Shown one piece after another: positions 15,234 through 23,382 of a DNA stretch of 46,222 nucleotides. The position numbers and the translations under genes were made by a program. This DNA is from CAZNDN01 sp964571815 (GTDB lineage Bacteria > Fibrobacterota > Chitinivibrionia > Chitinivibrionales > WJKA01): positions 1-46,222 of the forward strand of contig CAZNDN010000019.1 in NCBI GenBank assembly GCA_964571815.1, written 5' to 3'. A model generated the notes under the pieces. The model had not been told where the DNA came from. It saw only the letters and a list, made by a program, of their open reading frames with translations, and made no database searches. The first letter of the stretch is position 1, and each line of letters starts with the position of its first letter.

Positions 15234-16718
15234 TCAGCCAAAATCCTTACCGATCAGATTGGAGCTGATCCGGGCCGATTCGTAGATCGTGGGCAGCCCC
15301 GATCCGGGGTGCGTGCCACCGCCGACCAGATAGGTATTGCCCACCTCTTCGAAACGATTGCGAGGACGGAAATAGAGCATCTGGTTGATCGTGTGCCCCA
15401 GATTGAACGTAGCCCCCAGGAAAAGTCCGTACTTCCGGCGCCAGTCGTCGGGTGTAAGAATCAACTCTTCCGTGATGTGTGACTCCAGGTCGCTCATCGA
15501 CGTGCGCTCCGTGATTACCCGCATGACCTTCTCACGATAGGAGGAAACCAGGGAGTCGTCCCACCGCAACCCGCCGGCCGTATTGGGTACGGGAACCAAC
15601 ACGTACACCGCCGAGTGCCCCTCGGGAGCGATAGTCTTGTCGGTCAGAGAAGCGTTGCGCACATAAACCGACATGTCTTCGCTCAACGTGTTGCTCTTGA
15701 CAATTTCGGTGATATTCCGACGGTAGTCCCGCGCGAAGAGTATCTGATGATGCGGGTCATCATAGCACTTGTCCACGCCGAGGTAAAGCATCATCGTGGA
15801 GCAGGAGTACTTCTTTCGGCGCAGATTCCCCGGCGTCCACTTCCGGATCACCCCGGGCTCGAACAGCGTCTCCATGGCATGACCGAAATCCGCGTTGATC
15901 ACCACCGCGTCCGCCTCAATCCTCTCACCCGATTCCAGCTCGACCCCTCTTGCGATACGATTCTCCACAACCACGCGTTTTACGGGACTCGACAACCGGA
16001 TGTCGGCGCCGTGCTCGCCCGCCACCCTTGCCATGGCGTGGGAAATCTCACTCAACCCCCCGATCACGTGATCGATCCCGCCCGAATGCTCGATATAGGG
16101 GATGATGGTGAACGCGCCGGGGCATTCCCAGGGCGACATTCCCAGATACTTTGCCTGAAACGTGAACGAAATTCGCAACCGCTCGTCCTTGAAATATCCC
16201 GCCAGGACCTGATACAGCGACTTCGTGAGCGAGAGATGCGGCAGCGCGCGGCGGATCGGTTTCGACGCCATTTCCTTCAGGGTCGCATAGTCCTTCTGCA
16301 AGCACGGGTACATCACGTCGTAGCGAAGCTTCTCCCGCTCGTGAAATCTGTCCAAGCCTCCCGCACTGGCGGGGAACTGCCTGGCTATCTGCTCCTTCAT
16401 TCGCTCCCGGTCGGCCGTCGGGTACACATCCATGTCGCCGAATGAGAGTTTGTACATGGGATCAACCGGCACCACACGGCAGTAGTCGTCGAGCTTCCGT
16501 CCCGCCAGCTCGAACATCTCCCTGAGGATGAACGTCATCATCAGAAACGTAGGCCCCGTATCGAACAGATAGTCCCCGCGCTTGATTGCCGCGTTGCGCC
16601 CACCCACCACGGCCTCACGCTCCAGTACGGTAACCTTGTAACCCCTGCGAGCGAGAATCATCGCCGATGTCAACCCGCCGGGTCCCGCGCCGATAATCGC
16701 CACGTGTTTCTCCGCCAT
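15234..16718 (-). CDS. crtI: Phytoene desaturase/CrtI-family FAD oxidoreductase
   Basis: 494-aa flavoprotein of the CrtI family, which desaturates or isomerises carotenoid precursors at the membrane. The N-terminal FAD-binding motif is IIGAGPGGLTSAMILARRGY, followed by VLEREAVVGGRNA and GYLFDTGPTF-like GDYLFDTGPTFLMM, all diagnostic. The C-terminal FAD segment reads YLVGGGTHPGSGLPTIYESA, which is the CrtI signature end. ATG 16718 is preceded by GGGAGGATTTTG; the frame from 16751 adds 11 residues. No phytoene synthase (crtB) or other carotenoid gene is beside it, so the substrate could be a different isoprenoid. The closest named family is phytoene desaturase, but other CrtI homologues act on diapophytoene or carotenoid saturases. 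The family is sure, the substrate is not. Confidence 0.9.
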   Translation of the reverse strand: MAEKHVAIIGAGPGGLTSAMILARRGYKVTVLEREAVVGGRNAAIKRGDYLFDTGPTFLMMTFILREMFELAGRKLDDYCRVVPVDPMYKLSFGDMDVYPTADRERMKEQIARQFPASAGGLDRFHEREKLRYDVMYPCLQKDYATLKEMASKPIRRALPHLSLTKSLYQVLAGYFKDERLRISFTFQAKYLGMSPWECPGAFTIIPYIEHSGGIDHVIGGLSEISHAMARVAGEHGADIRLSSPVKRVVVENRIARGVELESGERIEADAVVINADFGHAMETLFEPGVIRKWTPGNLRRKKYSCSTMMLYLGVDKCYDDPHHQILFARDYRRNITEIVKSNTLSEDMSVYVRNASLTDKTIAPEGHSAVYVLVPVPNTAGGLRWDDSLVSSYREKVMRVITERTSMSDLESHITEELILTPDDWRRKYGLFLGATFNLGHTINQMLYFRPRNRFEEVGNTYLVGGGTHPGSGLPTIYESARISSNLIGKDFG

Positions 16719-16825
16719 CAAAATCCTCCCGGGTTCGGAGCTGTGAATCATTCCTGGAACAGAGGTAATATAGTTTCAGGTTTCTGCAATGGAGCGGCCG
16801 GATCGCCCTCGCCCGCCCACTCTGT

Positions 16826-16987
16826 TCAGTCAATTACAACGCAGGTTTCAGTGCCGCCGCATCGTACGTTCGCGCCCCGCCCCGGCAGCGAACGGGCGCT
16901 GTCAAGAATCGATTCCGCACCGCGCAGCGGCATGACCCCACAGATCACCGGAAGCAACGCCGCGAAGAGAAGCGGCTTGCGCCTCAT
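16826..16987 (-). CDS. Small secreted peptide, 53 aa
   Basis: A short frame starting with ATG 16987, three bases after the stop of the barrel-like gene upstream (TGACCCATG). The product has a classic signal peptide: MRRKPLLF, then a hydrophobic core AALLPVICGVMPL and a likely cleavage near RGA-ES. The mature part is only about 30 residues (SILDSARSLPGRGANVRCGG and TETCVVID) with two cysteines, at about residues 43 and 48. GGGAG about ten bases before the ATG is a usable ribosome site inside the upstream gene. Coupling and a clean signal peptide make a real gene likely, despite its size. No family recognised. The two cysteines could form a disulfide loop. Confidence 0.55.
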   Translation of the reverse strand: MRRKPLLFAALLPVICGVMPLRGAESILDSARSLPGRGANVRCGGTETCVVID

Positions 16988-16990
16988 GGG

Positions 16991-17818
16991 TCAGAACTCC
17001 CGCGACGCTCCCACCGTGACGGTCAGGAAATGAAGCCAGTTCTTGACATATCCGTCACCCGGCCCCGTCTCGTCACTGTCCGTCCCCACGGCCCCACCTC
17101 CGAGATACCGCAGGTTCAGGAAAGCATCGTCGCGCTCCGAAAGAAAAACACCCGCACGCAGGGACGCGTCCAGGATTGCTCCCGTGACCTCTTCATCACT
17201 GCCGTTGAGATAGCTCACCGGCGCGTACATCCCGTCGGCCTCCGCACCCCACCACCACCGCCGGCCGATCCCGAACCGACAACGCGTTTTCAGGGCCGGC
17301 ACCGGACCCACATCACGAGTGGTCCGGAGAATCTCACCGTCCAGCGACTCAAACTCTATCGTCGCATTGCGTATCTGCAGACTCAACCCAACAGCGAGTT
17401 CCTCCCGCGGGTCTTCCCTGAAATCGTACAGGTAGCTCGCGCGGTAGAAGGGGAAACCGTAGGTAAACCGAACCGGCGTTCCCGCCTCGAAGATCACCTC
17501 GTCCACCGAGAGATCCGTGCCGACTATCTCCCTGGTTTCAAGCCACAGCGGCTGGTAGAGAAGGACCGCCTCATGGTGAGGCCCCATGCGCAGATCGAGG
17601 GTGAACCTGCTCACCGCCGCCAACACGTCCTGCCCACCGTCACGACGGTAATCGAAATACGTGCCGCTCTTGCTCAGTTGTATCCGGTGGTCGAGCACCG
17701 CAAGAAAGCCGATCTCCGCCCGCGCGCGAAACCTGACAGTACCATCTTCTCTTTCGACCGCACCTGCTCCCACGGCAATCAGCAACACCGCCGGCAACAA
17801 CATGGTTCTCGGCATCAT
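16991..17818 (-). CDS. Predicted outer-membrane or periplasmic beta-barrel protein
   Basis: 275-aa exported protein of unknown function. The signal peptide is MMPRTMLLPAVLLIAVGAGA, after which alternating polar and hydrophobic strands run to the end, with many aromatic residues at strand ends (FRARAEIGFLAVL, FTLDLRMGPHH, YGFPFYRASYLYDFRED, FLNLRYLGGG). The C-terminus WLHFLTVTVGASREF ends in Phe, a common terminal residue of outer membrane barrels. ATG 17818 follows GAAGGAGG with good spacing; the longer frame from 17941 overlaps the divergent photolyase. It is followed directly by the 53-aa secreted peptide. The strand pattern suggests an 8-14 strand barrel, but no exact family is recognised. 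Confidence 0.6.
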   Translation of the reverse strand: MMPRTMLLPAVLLIAVGAGAVEREDGTVRFRARAEIGFLAVLDHRIQLSKSGTYFDYRRDGGQDVLAAVSRFTLDLRMGPHHEAVLLYQPLWLETREIVGTDLSVDEVIFEAGTPVRFTYGFPFYRASYLYDFREDPREELAVGLSLQIRNATIEFESLDGEILRTTRDVGPVPALKTRCRFGIGRRWWWGAEADGMYAPVSYLNGSDEEVTGAILDASLRAGVFLSERDDAFLNLRYLGGGAVGTDSDETGPGDGYVKNWLHFLTVTVGASREF

Positions 17819-17939
17819 CACGTCCTCCTTCACCGATAGAATGAACCCACTCCCGGAAAATACATGCCCGCTTCGCAACAATGGCCCCCAAGTGTATTTT
17901 GTGTGCCCCGGACTTTCCACCGCGTAGATCGTCGGAACC

Positions 17940-19304
17940 ATGATTCATCCCGCACGCATCCAACCACTCAACCGCCGAGCGGCCCGTAGGGGCGACTTTG
18001 TCCTCTACTGGATGCAGCAGGCGCAACGGGCCCGGTACAATCACGCCCTCGAATACGCCGTCGACCGCGCCAACGAATTCCGCCTTCCCGTCGTGGTCTA
18101 CTTCGGGCTGACCGATCGATTCCCCGAGGCGAATCTCCGACACTATCATTTCATGCTGCACGGGTTGAAGGAGGTGAGTGCAAGACTCAACGACCGCGGG
18201 ATCACGTTTGTTCTGCGCGTGGAATCGCCGGACCAGGGCGCTCTCCGGCTTGCCCGCCGCGCTTCCATGATAATCACCGACCGCGGCTACCTTCATCTTC
18301 AGCGCTCCTGGCGCGCCAAAGTGGCGGCCGAAGCGCCATGTTCGGTGGTCCAGGTCGAGAGCGACGTGGTCGTGCCGATCGAGACGGCCTCAGGGAAGCA
18401 GGAGTACGCGGCCCGCACCATCCGTCCCCGGATCATGCGCCGGCTCGATGACTTCCTTGTTCCTCTCACGGAACGCCCGGTCGCAAATAAATCGTCGAGC
18501 ATGAGCCTGCGAGGCGCGGGACCGCTGCACCCCGACAAACTTCTTCGAAAACTTGACATCGACACATCGGTCGGCGAAATCCGGTGGTTGAAGCCCGGCG
18601 AAGAGGCCGCGATCGGCCTTCTGAGAGAGTTCATCGAGCACAAACTCGACCGCTTTGGCGAGGACCGCAACGACCCCTCCAGGGACGGACTATCGAATCT
18701 CAGTCCGTATCTCCATTTCGGTCGGATCTCGCCTCTGCTCGTGGCGCGGGAAGTCTCCCGGAGCCAATCACCCGGCACCCACACCTTTCTGGAAGAATTC
18801 GTGGTACGGCGAGAGCTGAGTATGAATTTCGCCGCGTATAATCCTTCATACGACTCCTGGGACGGCGTTCCCCAATGGGCACGACAAACTCTGGAAAACC
18901 ACCGCACCGATAAGCGTCCCTCCCTCTATACCGCCCGCCGGCTCGAGCAGGCCGAAACGCACGACCCCTTCTGGAACGCCGCGCAGAAAGAGATGGTTCT
19001 TCGGGGAAAGATGCACGGCTACATGAGAATGTACTGGGGCAAGAAGATTCTGGAATGGTCGTCCACACCCCGGCGGGCCCACCGGACAGCCCTCTATCTC
19101 AACAACCGCTGGTCTCTTGACGGGCGGGATGCCAACGGGTTCACCGGCGTCTCGTGGTGCTTCGGGCTCCACGACCGGCCCTGGACCGAACGCCCGGTGT
19201 TCGGTAGTGTGCGATATATGAACGACAGGGGTCTGAAGCGGAAATTCGACATTGACGCCTATGTCGAAAAGGTCGAAGCATTGTCCCGGGAGGGAAGCGA
19301 GTAA
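17940..19304 (+). CDS. phr: Class II CPD photolyase (deoxyribodipyrimidine photolyase)
   Basis: 454-aa DNA photolyase that splits cyclobutane pyrimidine dimers using blue light and reduced FAD. It is class II by its start (NRRAARRGDFVLYWMQQAQR), the FGLTDRFPEANLRHYHFMLH segment, and the C-terminal flavin-site signature RDANGFTGVSWCFGLHDRPW followed by ERPVFGSVRYMNDRGLKRKF. The length matches class II enzymes (about 450-470 aa), which occur in methanogens, some bacteria and eukaryotes. ATG 17940 overlaps no gene, and only a weak GGAA is seen upstream. It is divergent from the barrel gene and convergent (15 bases apart) with the DUF523-DUF1722 protein, a partner often seen with photolyase genes, as ybgA and phr in E. 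coli. Confidence 0.95.
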   Translation: MIHPARIQPLNRRAARRGDFVLYWMQQAQRARYNHALEYAVDRANEFRLPVVVYFGLTDRFPEANLRHYHFMLHGLKEVSARLNDRGITFVLRVESPDQGALRLARRASMIITDRGYLHLQRSWRAKVAAEAPCSVVQVESDVVVPIETASGKQEYAARTIRPRIMRRLDDFLVPLTERPVANKSSSMSLRGAGPLHPDKLLRKLDIDTSVGEIRWLKPGEEAAIGLLREFIEHKLDRFGEDRNDPSRDGLSNLSPYLHFGRISPLLVAREVSRSQSPGTHTFLEEFVVRRELSMNFAAYNPSYDSWDGVPQWARQTLENHRTDKRPSLYTARRLEQAETHDPFWNAAQKEMVLRGKMHGYMRMYWGKKILEWSSTPRRAHRTALYLNNRWSLDGRDANGFTGVSWCFGLHDRPWTERPVFGSVRYMNDRGLKRKFDIDAYVEKVEALSREGSE

Positions 19305-19319
19305 CCCTGCCGTCGCCTG

Positions 19320-20264
19320 TCATACGTGATTGCGAAGCTTCAGTTCGTGCGGATGAGGGTTGAGATAGTACTGCTTCAACAAGTAGGCCTGCTCGTATTT
19401 TCGGACATAGTGATTGATAAGGGTAACGGGTACGATCAGAGGAGTCAGGAGCCCGTGATAGGATTCGATCACCTCCCCGATCTCCTTCTTCTCATCGGGG
19501 GTAAGCTGCTTCTTGAAGTACCCCGCCGCGTGATAGAGCACGTTGGTGTGCTTCTTTACCGTGGCAATCCGCGCAAGCCCCTTCAGCATGGAGCGGCGGT
19601 AAGCATCCAGAAGTGATGCGGACGGTTTCCCCTTAACTTCCGCGACAATCTTTCCCAGCTCCCGCGCGTGGGGCGGACTGTGCGCCATCATGAGAAGCTT
19701 GTGACGCGTATGAAAATCGACCAGGTCGCCGGCCGCGGCACCGCCCGCAACCAGCGCCTGCCATCGAGCCAGCGTAAAAATCCTCTCAATGAAATTCTCC
19801 CTCAAACCGTCATCGTGCAGCCGCCCGTCGTCTTCGACCGGAACCTCCGGAAAACGTTCCATGAACGCGCGGGCAAACATACCGACTCCCTTGTGCGACG
19901 GCATTCCCTTGTCGGTGTATACCTTCACTCCCCGCATCCCCGAACTGGGAGACTTCGTCTTGAACACGAACCCGCACAGACCCTCTCCTTTTAGGGCGTC
20001 CAGCCTGCTCCCGCTCCATTGGAGCATCCGCTCCGTCTGATCCCTGCCGGTGCGCGTGGTCACCAGGCGAGGGTTTTCGGGATCGCCCACCAGCCTCATG
20101 GCTTCCCGCGGCACCGGCAACCCGCACTCCACCTCGGGGCATACCGGCACCCAGGTCACATAGTTTCCTACGACATCGCGCAGGTAACGATTCAGCTTGT
20201 GCGTGCCGTCGTAGCGGACGTTTTCGCCCAGCAGGCAGGTGCTGATCCCCACTTTGATGTTCAT
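19320..20264 (-). CDS. DUF523-DUF1722 (TudS-YbgA) fusion protein
   Basis: 314-aa two-domain protein. The N-terminal DUF523 half (about residues 1-150) has cysteines at 10 (GISTCLLGENVRYDG), 42 and 47 (VPVCPEVECGLPVPRE) and 97 (GEGLCGFVFKTKSPSSG). DUF523 proteins include TudS, a [4Fe-4S]-dependent thiouracil desulfidase. Here the second SPSxG position is Ser rather than Cys in the motif SPSSG. The C-terminal half (about 165-314) is DUF1722/YbgA, which has no settled biochemical role and ends HPHELKLRNHV. ATG 20264 was chosen. It converges on the class II photolyase. In E. coli the single-domain YbgA lies next to phr, so the pairing is conserved across very distant bacteria and suggests a role in nucleotide repair or thiolated base handling (inference). 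Confidence 0.88.
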   Translation of the reverse strand: MNIKVGISTCLLGENVRYDGTHKLNRYLRDVVGNYVTWVPVCPEVECGLPVPREAMRLVGDPENPRLVTTRTGRDQTERMLQWSGSRLDALKGEGLCGFVFKTKSPSSGMRGVKVYTDKGMPSHKGVGMFARAFMERFPEVPVEDDGRLHDDGLRENFIERIFTLARWQALVAGGAAAGDLVDFHTRHKLLMMAHSPPHARELGKIVAEVKGKPSASLLDAYRRSMLKGLARIATVKKHTNVLYHAAGYFKKQLTPDEKKEIGEVIESYHGLLTPLIVPVTLINHYVRKYEQAYLLKQYYLNPHPHELKLRNHV

Positions 20265-20330
20265 GTCGGTTGTGTTCTCCGGCGGAAGGTTACGGTGCCG
20301 AATGCATTTCGAGCCGTGTTGTCGTTCCGA

Positions 20331-22316
20331 TCAGGCATCGGGGGCCTCCTCCTCTTCGATAAGCTCCAGCAGGATATCCCGAATCTGCTCGATCCGGTAC
20401 GGTTTGGGCAGTCCGGCCCTGAAACCGAATCGAGCGGGGTTCTTCATCACCGGCTCATCGCTGTACCCGCTGGAGACAACGGCCTTGACCGACGGATTCA
20501 GTTTGCGAATTTCTTTCAGCGCCTGTTTGCCGCCCATCCCTCCGTGAGCCACGGTCAGGTCGAGAATCACCACCGCGAACGGCTCGTTGAGATCGACGGC
20601 ACTTCGGTACAGCCGAACAGCCTCTTCCCCGTCGCGGGCCACCGCAACGTCGTACCCCAGCCTCTTGAGCACACGCTCGGTCATGCCCCGGATGAACTCT
20701 TCGTCATCCATGATCAGCACTTTCGCCCCGCCTTTAAGCTGCCTGGCGCGCTTTCTCGCCCGACGGGAGCCGAGGTTCGCGGCTGCCGGAATGAACGCCG
20801 TGACACTGGTTCCCAATCCGCGGCGGGAGTCTACGGCAATATGCCCACCATGCCTTCCGACAATTGCGTGGGCGATGGTCAAACCGAGACCGGTGCCGTG
20901 TTCCCGCGTCGAGAAAAAGGGATCGAAAATCCGCGATTGATACTCCTGGGGAATACCCGGTCCCGAATCCTTCACCGTCACCATCACGTACTTGCCCTCA
21001 TGAAGAGGCGGCGCGGGTGGGGCAAGGAATTCCACGTTCTCCGCCTTGACTTCTATTGAATCGGCCTCGGGGGCAGCCTGGGCGGCATTGGCGATAACAT
21101 TGGACAAGGCTTGAACAACCTGTGCCCGATCGGCCTCCACCTTCCAGAGATCGGGAGAACAATGAGTAACGCCCTTCACCTGCGAGCCGGTCAGGGCAGC
21201 CGACAGGGAATCGCGTATCACGTCGGTCACGCTCACCTGCTCAAGGTTCGGTCGGTCGCCGCGGGAGAATATCAGGAGCTGCTGCGTAAGCGTTCTGGCC
21301 TTCTCGTAGACCGCGAAAGCGTTGTCAAGGTAGTCCCGCAAGGTATCGCCGGGATTTCCGTACTGGCGCGCCATATCGATATAGCCGTAGATCCCGCCCA
21401 GGAGATTGTTGAACGCATGCGCGGCGCCGGAAGCCAGCATGCTCAGGGAATCGAGCCGCTCCTGCTTCTGTGATTCCCTCTCCGCCTCCCGGGCCGCCGT
21501 CACGTCGACCGCCGAAGCTCCCACCCCGATCCACTGCTCCGATTCGTCCCTGATCACGTTGGCCACAAGTTGTGCCGTGAATTCGCCGCGATCCGCTCTG
21601 CGCGCAACCATCTCGCCGCTCCACGTACCCTCTCGTTTCACGGCCCGCCATGCGTTGAGGGCGGAACGCCGATCAAGCCATAACTCTCCAATATGGCGCC
21701 CGATCGCTTCGTCGCGGCTCTTGAAATGCCACAGCCGTTCAAATGCGGGGTTGACATAGGTCAGCCTGCCGTCAAGGTCGAGAATTGCCATGCCGCTTAC
21801 CGAAGCATCGATAAGCAGGTCCTTGGCTCGAAGCTGGCCGGCCATGCGCTTGTGCTCAGACAGATCGCTCAATACCAGGGTGGCCGCAATCACCTGATTA
21901 TCCCGGCGTACCGGAACGATCCGCACGGAATACCACGATCCCGGTGAGCCGCCGGTACCCCGGCCGCGCAGCTCACATGAGCCGCTCCGGCCTTCGCGAA
22001 ACGCCCCGGCCACCTCCTCCCGCAGAGAATCATGGTAGTCCGGCATGACCACGGCGTACACCACTCCCCCCAGGATATCCTCGTGCCCGTACCCCTCGGG
22101 AGGATGGTTCACCGCCAGAACCGTGCCGTCACTGGAAATCGTGAGGATAATGTCGGGAAGGCCTTCCACGAGAAGACGCCAGCGGTATTCCAGCCCCTGG
22201 AAAGCACTCTGAACCCTCTTGCGCACATCCTCGGAACGCTCCAGCTCGCGAATGCGCCGGCGCAAACTCTCAAGCTCGTTTTGCAGCCCGTTTTCCGACT
22301 TTGACTGTTCTACCAT
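20331..22316 (-). CDS. Hybrid sensor histidine kinase/response regulator (PAS-PAS-HisKA-HATPase-REC)
   Basis: 661-aa soluble signalling protein. A coiled coil (about 1-45) leads into two PAS domains (about 45-155 and 165-275), then HisKA with phospho-acceptor His300 (GAAHAFNN), an HATPase_c domain with N408/N410, DSGPGIP (450-456) and GTGLGL (474-479), and a C-terminal receiver domain with acidic pair DDEE (537-540), phospho-acceptor Asp586 (VVILDLTV) and Lys638. No membrane segment is seen, so it senses something in the cytoplasm. The receiver is of the histidine-kinase-linked type with the ILDLTV-x-GGMGGK motif. ATG 22316 is preferred: AGGGAG sits seven bases upstream, while the GTG at 22322 sits directly on that site. 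No cognate response regulator or histidine phosphotransferase is beside it. Confidence 0.93.
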   Translation of the reverse strand: MVEQSKSENGLQNELESLRRRIRELERSEDVRKRVQSAFQGLEYRWRLLVEGLPDIILTISSDGTVLAVNHPPEGYGHEDILGGVVYAVVMPDYHDSLREEVAGAFREGRSGSCELRGRGTGGSPGSWYSVRIVPVRRDNQVIAATLVLSDLSEHKRMAGQLRAKDLLIDASVSGMAILDLDGRLTYVNPAFERLWHFKSRDEAIGRHIGELWLDRRSALNAWRAVKREGTWSGEMVARRADRGEFTAQLVANVIRDESEQWIGVGASAVDVTAAREAERESQKQERLDSLSMLASGAAHAFNNLLGGIYGYIDMARQYGNPGDTLRDYLDNAFAVYEKARTLTQQLLIFSRGDRPNLEQVSVTDVIRDSLSAALTGSQVKGVTHCSPDLWKVEADRAQVVQALSNVIANAAQAAPEADSIEVKAENVEFLAPPAPPLHEGKYVMVTVKDSGPGIPQEYQSRIFDPFFSTREHGTGLGLTIAHAIVGRHGGHIAVDSRRGLGTSVTAFIPAAANLGSRRARKRARQLKGGAKVLIMDDEEFIRGMTERVLKRLGYDVAVARDGEEAVRLYRSAVDLNEPFAVVILDLTVAHGGMGGKQALKEIRKLNPSVKAVVSSGYSDEPVMKNPARFGFRAGLPKPYRIEQIRDILLELIEEEEAPDA

Positions 22317-22675
22317 GGTCACGCTCCCTTACACGCACGTACCGCTGCGTGCCGCAAAAAGCCGTACCCGCACGTCTCTCCGCCGGGCCGGGAGATACTC
22401 CGGCCTGAGCGCATTGTCTTCCTTACTCCCGCCGCTTCCCCGTTTCGGGGAAGGAGCGAGTCCGCGTCCCCTTCGCGCGGGGCACTGTAATCCGGAGGCC
22501 AATAGTAAAAAATACACCATCGCACGTGGGTCATTGAACACCCTCGAATTTCGTTCCCCACAATGAACGTACCGATGTATTTTTGAGGGGCTCGCCGCGT
22601 GTGCGGACGTGCCGGACATGCGAAACGTGTATGTACCGATTCCGATCCCGGTCTGTCAACGAAAGGAGTACAAAC
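22317..22675. promoter_or_regulatory. Divergent intergenic region (359 bases) with an 8-bp hairpin
   Basis: Region between the kinase (minus) and the HAD gene (plus) with no credible gene. It holds the perfect inverted repeat CTTCCCCG-TTT-CGGGGAAG at 22435-22453 and, 10 or so bases on, CCCC-N7-GGGG. The plus-strand end has GAAAGGAG (22661-22668), the ribosome site of the HAD gene. There is no run of T after the hairpin. Confidence 0.4.
22435..22453. repeat. Perfect 8-bp inverted repeat CTTCCCCG-TTT-CGGGGAAG
   Basis: Arms of eight bases around TTT. It can form a stable hairpin in RNA of either strand, about 120 bases before the kinase start on the minus strand. Function unknown; without a T-tract it is a weak terminator candidate, and it could be part of a small repeated element. 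Confidence 0.4.
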
Positions 22676-23326
22676 GTGGAAACGAAGGGAATAATTTTCG
22701 ACCTCGACGGCGTGATTGTGACCACCGATAACTATCACTATCTCGCCTGGAAACGGATTGCCGACGACGAAGGGATCTACTTCGACCGCGAAATAAACGA
22801 ACGGCTGCGGGGCGTAAGCCGCATGGCAAGCCTCGATATTCTGCTGGAGAAGGCGGATCGTACCTACTCCGACGAGGAAAAGAAGAGACTGGCGGAGACC
22901 AAGAACAATTTCTATCGTGAATCACTGAAAGACCTTACGCCCGATGCAATTTTTCCGGGTGTGATGGAGATTCTCGATGAACTCAAGCGGCGGGGAATCA
23001 AGATCGCGATCGCCTCGGCCAGCAGGAACACTCCGGCGATCCTTGACTATATCGGTCTGGCCGACTATTTCGATGCCGTGGCCGACGGCAATGCGGTCAC
23101 GCGGTCGAAGCCCGACCCCGAAGTATTCCTTGTTGCGGCTCAACGGCTGGGGCTGGAGCCGAAGTACTGCATCGTGGTCGAAGACGCCGTGGCCGGCGTC
23201 GAAGCGGGCCTGGCCGGCGGCATGCGCGTTGTAGCCGTCGGGTACGCCTCCCGCGATGAGCGTGCGAATCTGAGGGCCGGCGCGCTCAAGGACCTCACGG
23301 TTGACCAGATTCTTGCCTGTGGGTGA
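22676..23326 (+). CDS. pgmB: Beta-phosphoglucomutase-like HAD phosphatase/phosphomutase
   Basis: 216-aa HAD-superfamily enzyme. The catalytic loop is FDLDGV near the start (Asp9 nucleophile, Asp11 acid/base), motif II is SASRNT, motif III is the Lys of SKPDPEVFL, and the final acidic motif is VVEDAVAGVEAG. The sequence FDLDGVIVTTDNYHYLAWKR, with an extended cap, is characteristic of beta-phosphoglucomutase, which interconverts beta-glucose-1-phosphate and glucose-6-phosphate using glucose-1,6-bisphosphate. GTG 22676 is the start, since GAAAGGAG sits seven bases upstream and aligns the protein with other family members. No GH65 phosphorylase (the usual neighbour of pgmB) is present. A separate GH106-like hydrolase lies downstream, but no direct pathway links them. 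A phosphatase acting on another sugar phosphate is possible. Confidence 0.85.
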   Translation: METKGIIFDLDGVIVTTDNYHYLAWKRIADDEGIYFDREINERLRGVSRMASLDILLEKADRTYSDEEKKRLAETKNNFYRESLKDLTPDAIFPGVMEILDELKRRGIKIAIASASRNTPAILDYIGLADYFDAVADGNAVTRSKPDPEVFLVAAQRLGLEPKYCIVVEDAVAGVEAGLAGGMRVVAVGYASRDERANLRAGALKDLTVDQILACG

Positions 23327-23382
23327 GACCTCGACCGGCGGTGGGGTGATTCCCCTCGGGGATCGATAGCGAAGCGGGATTT

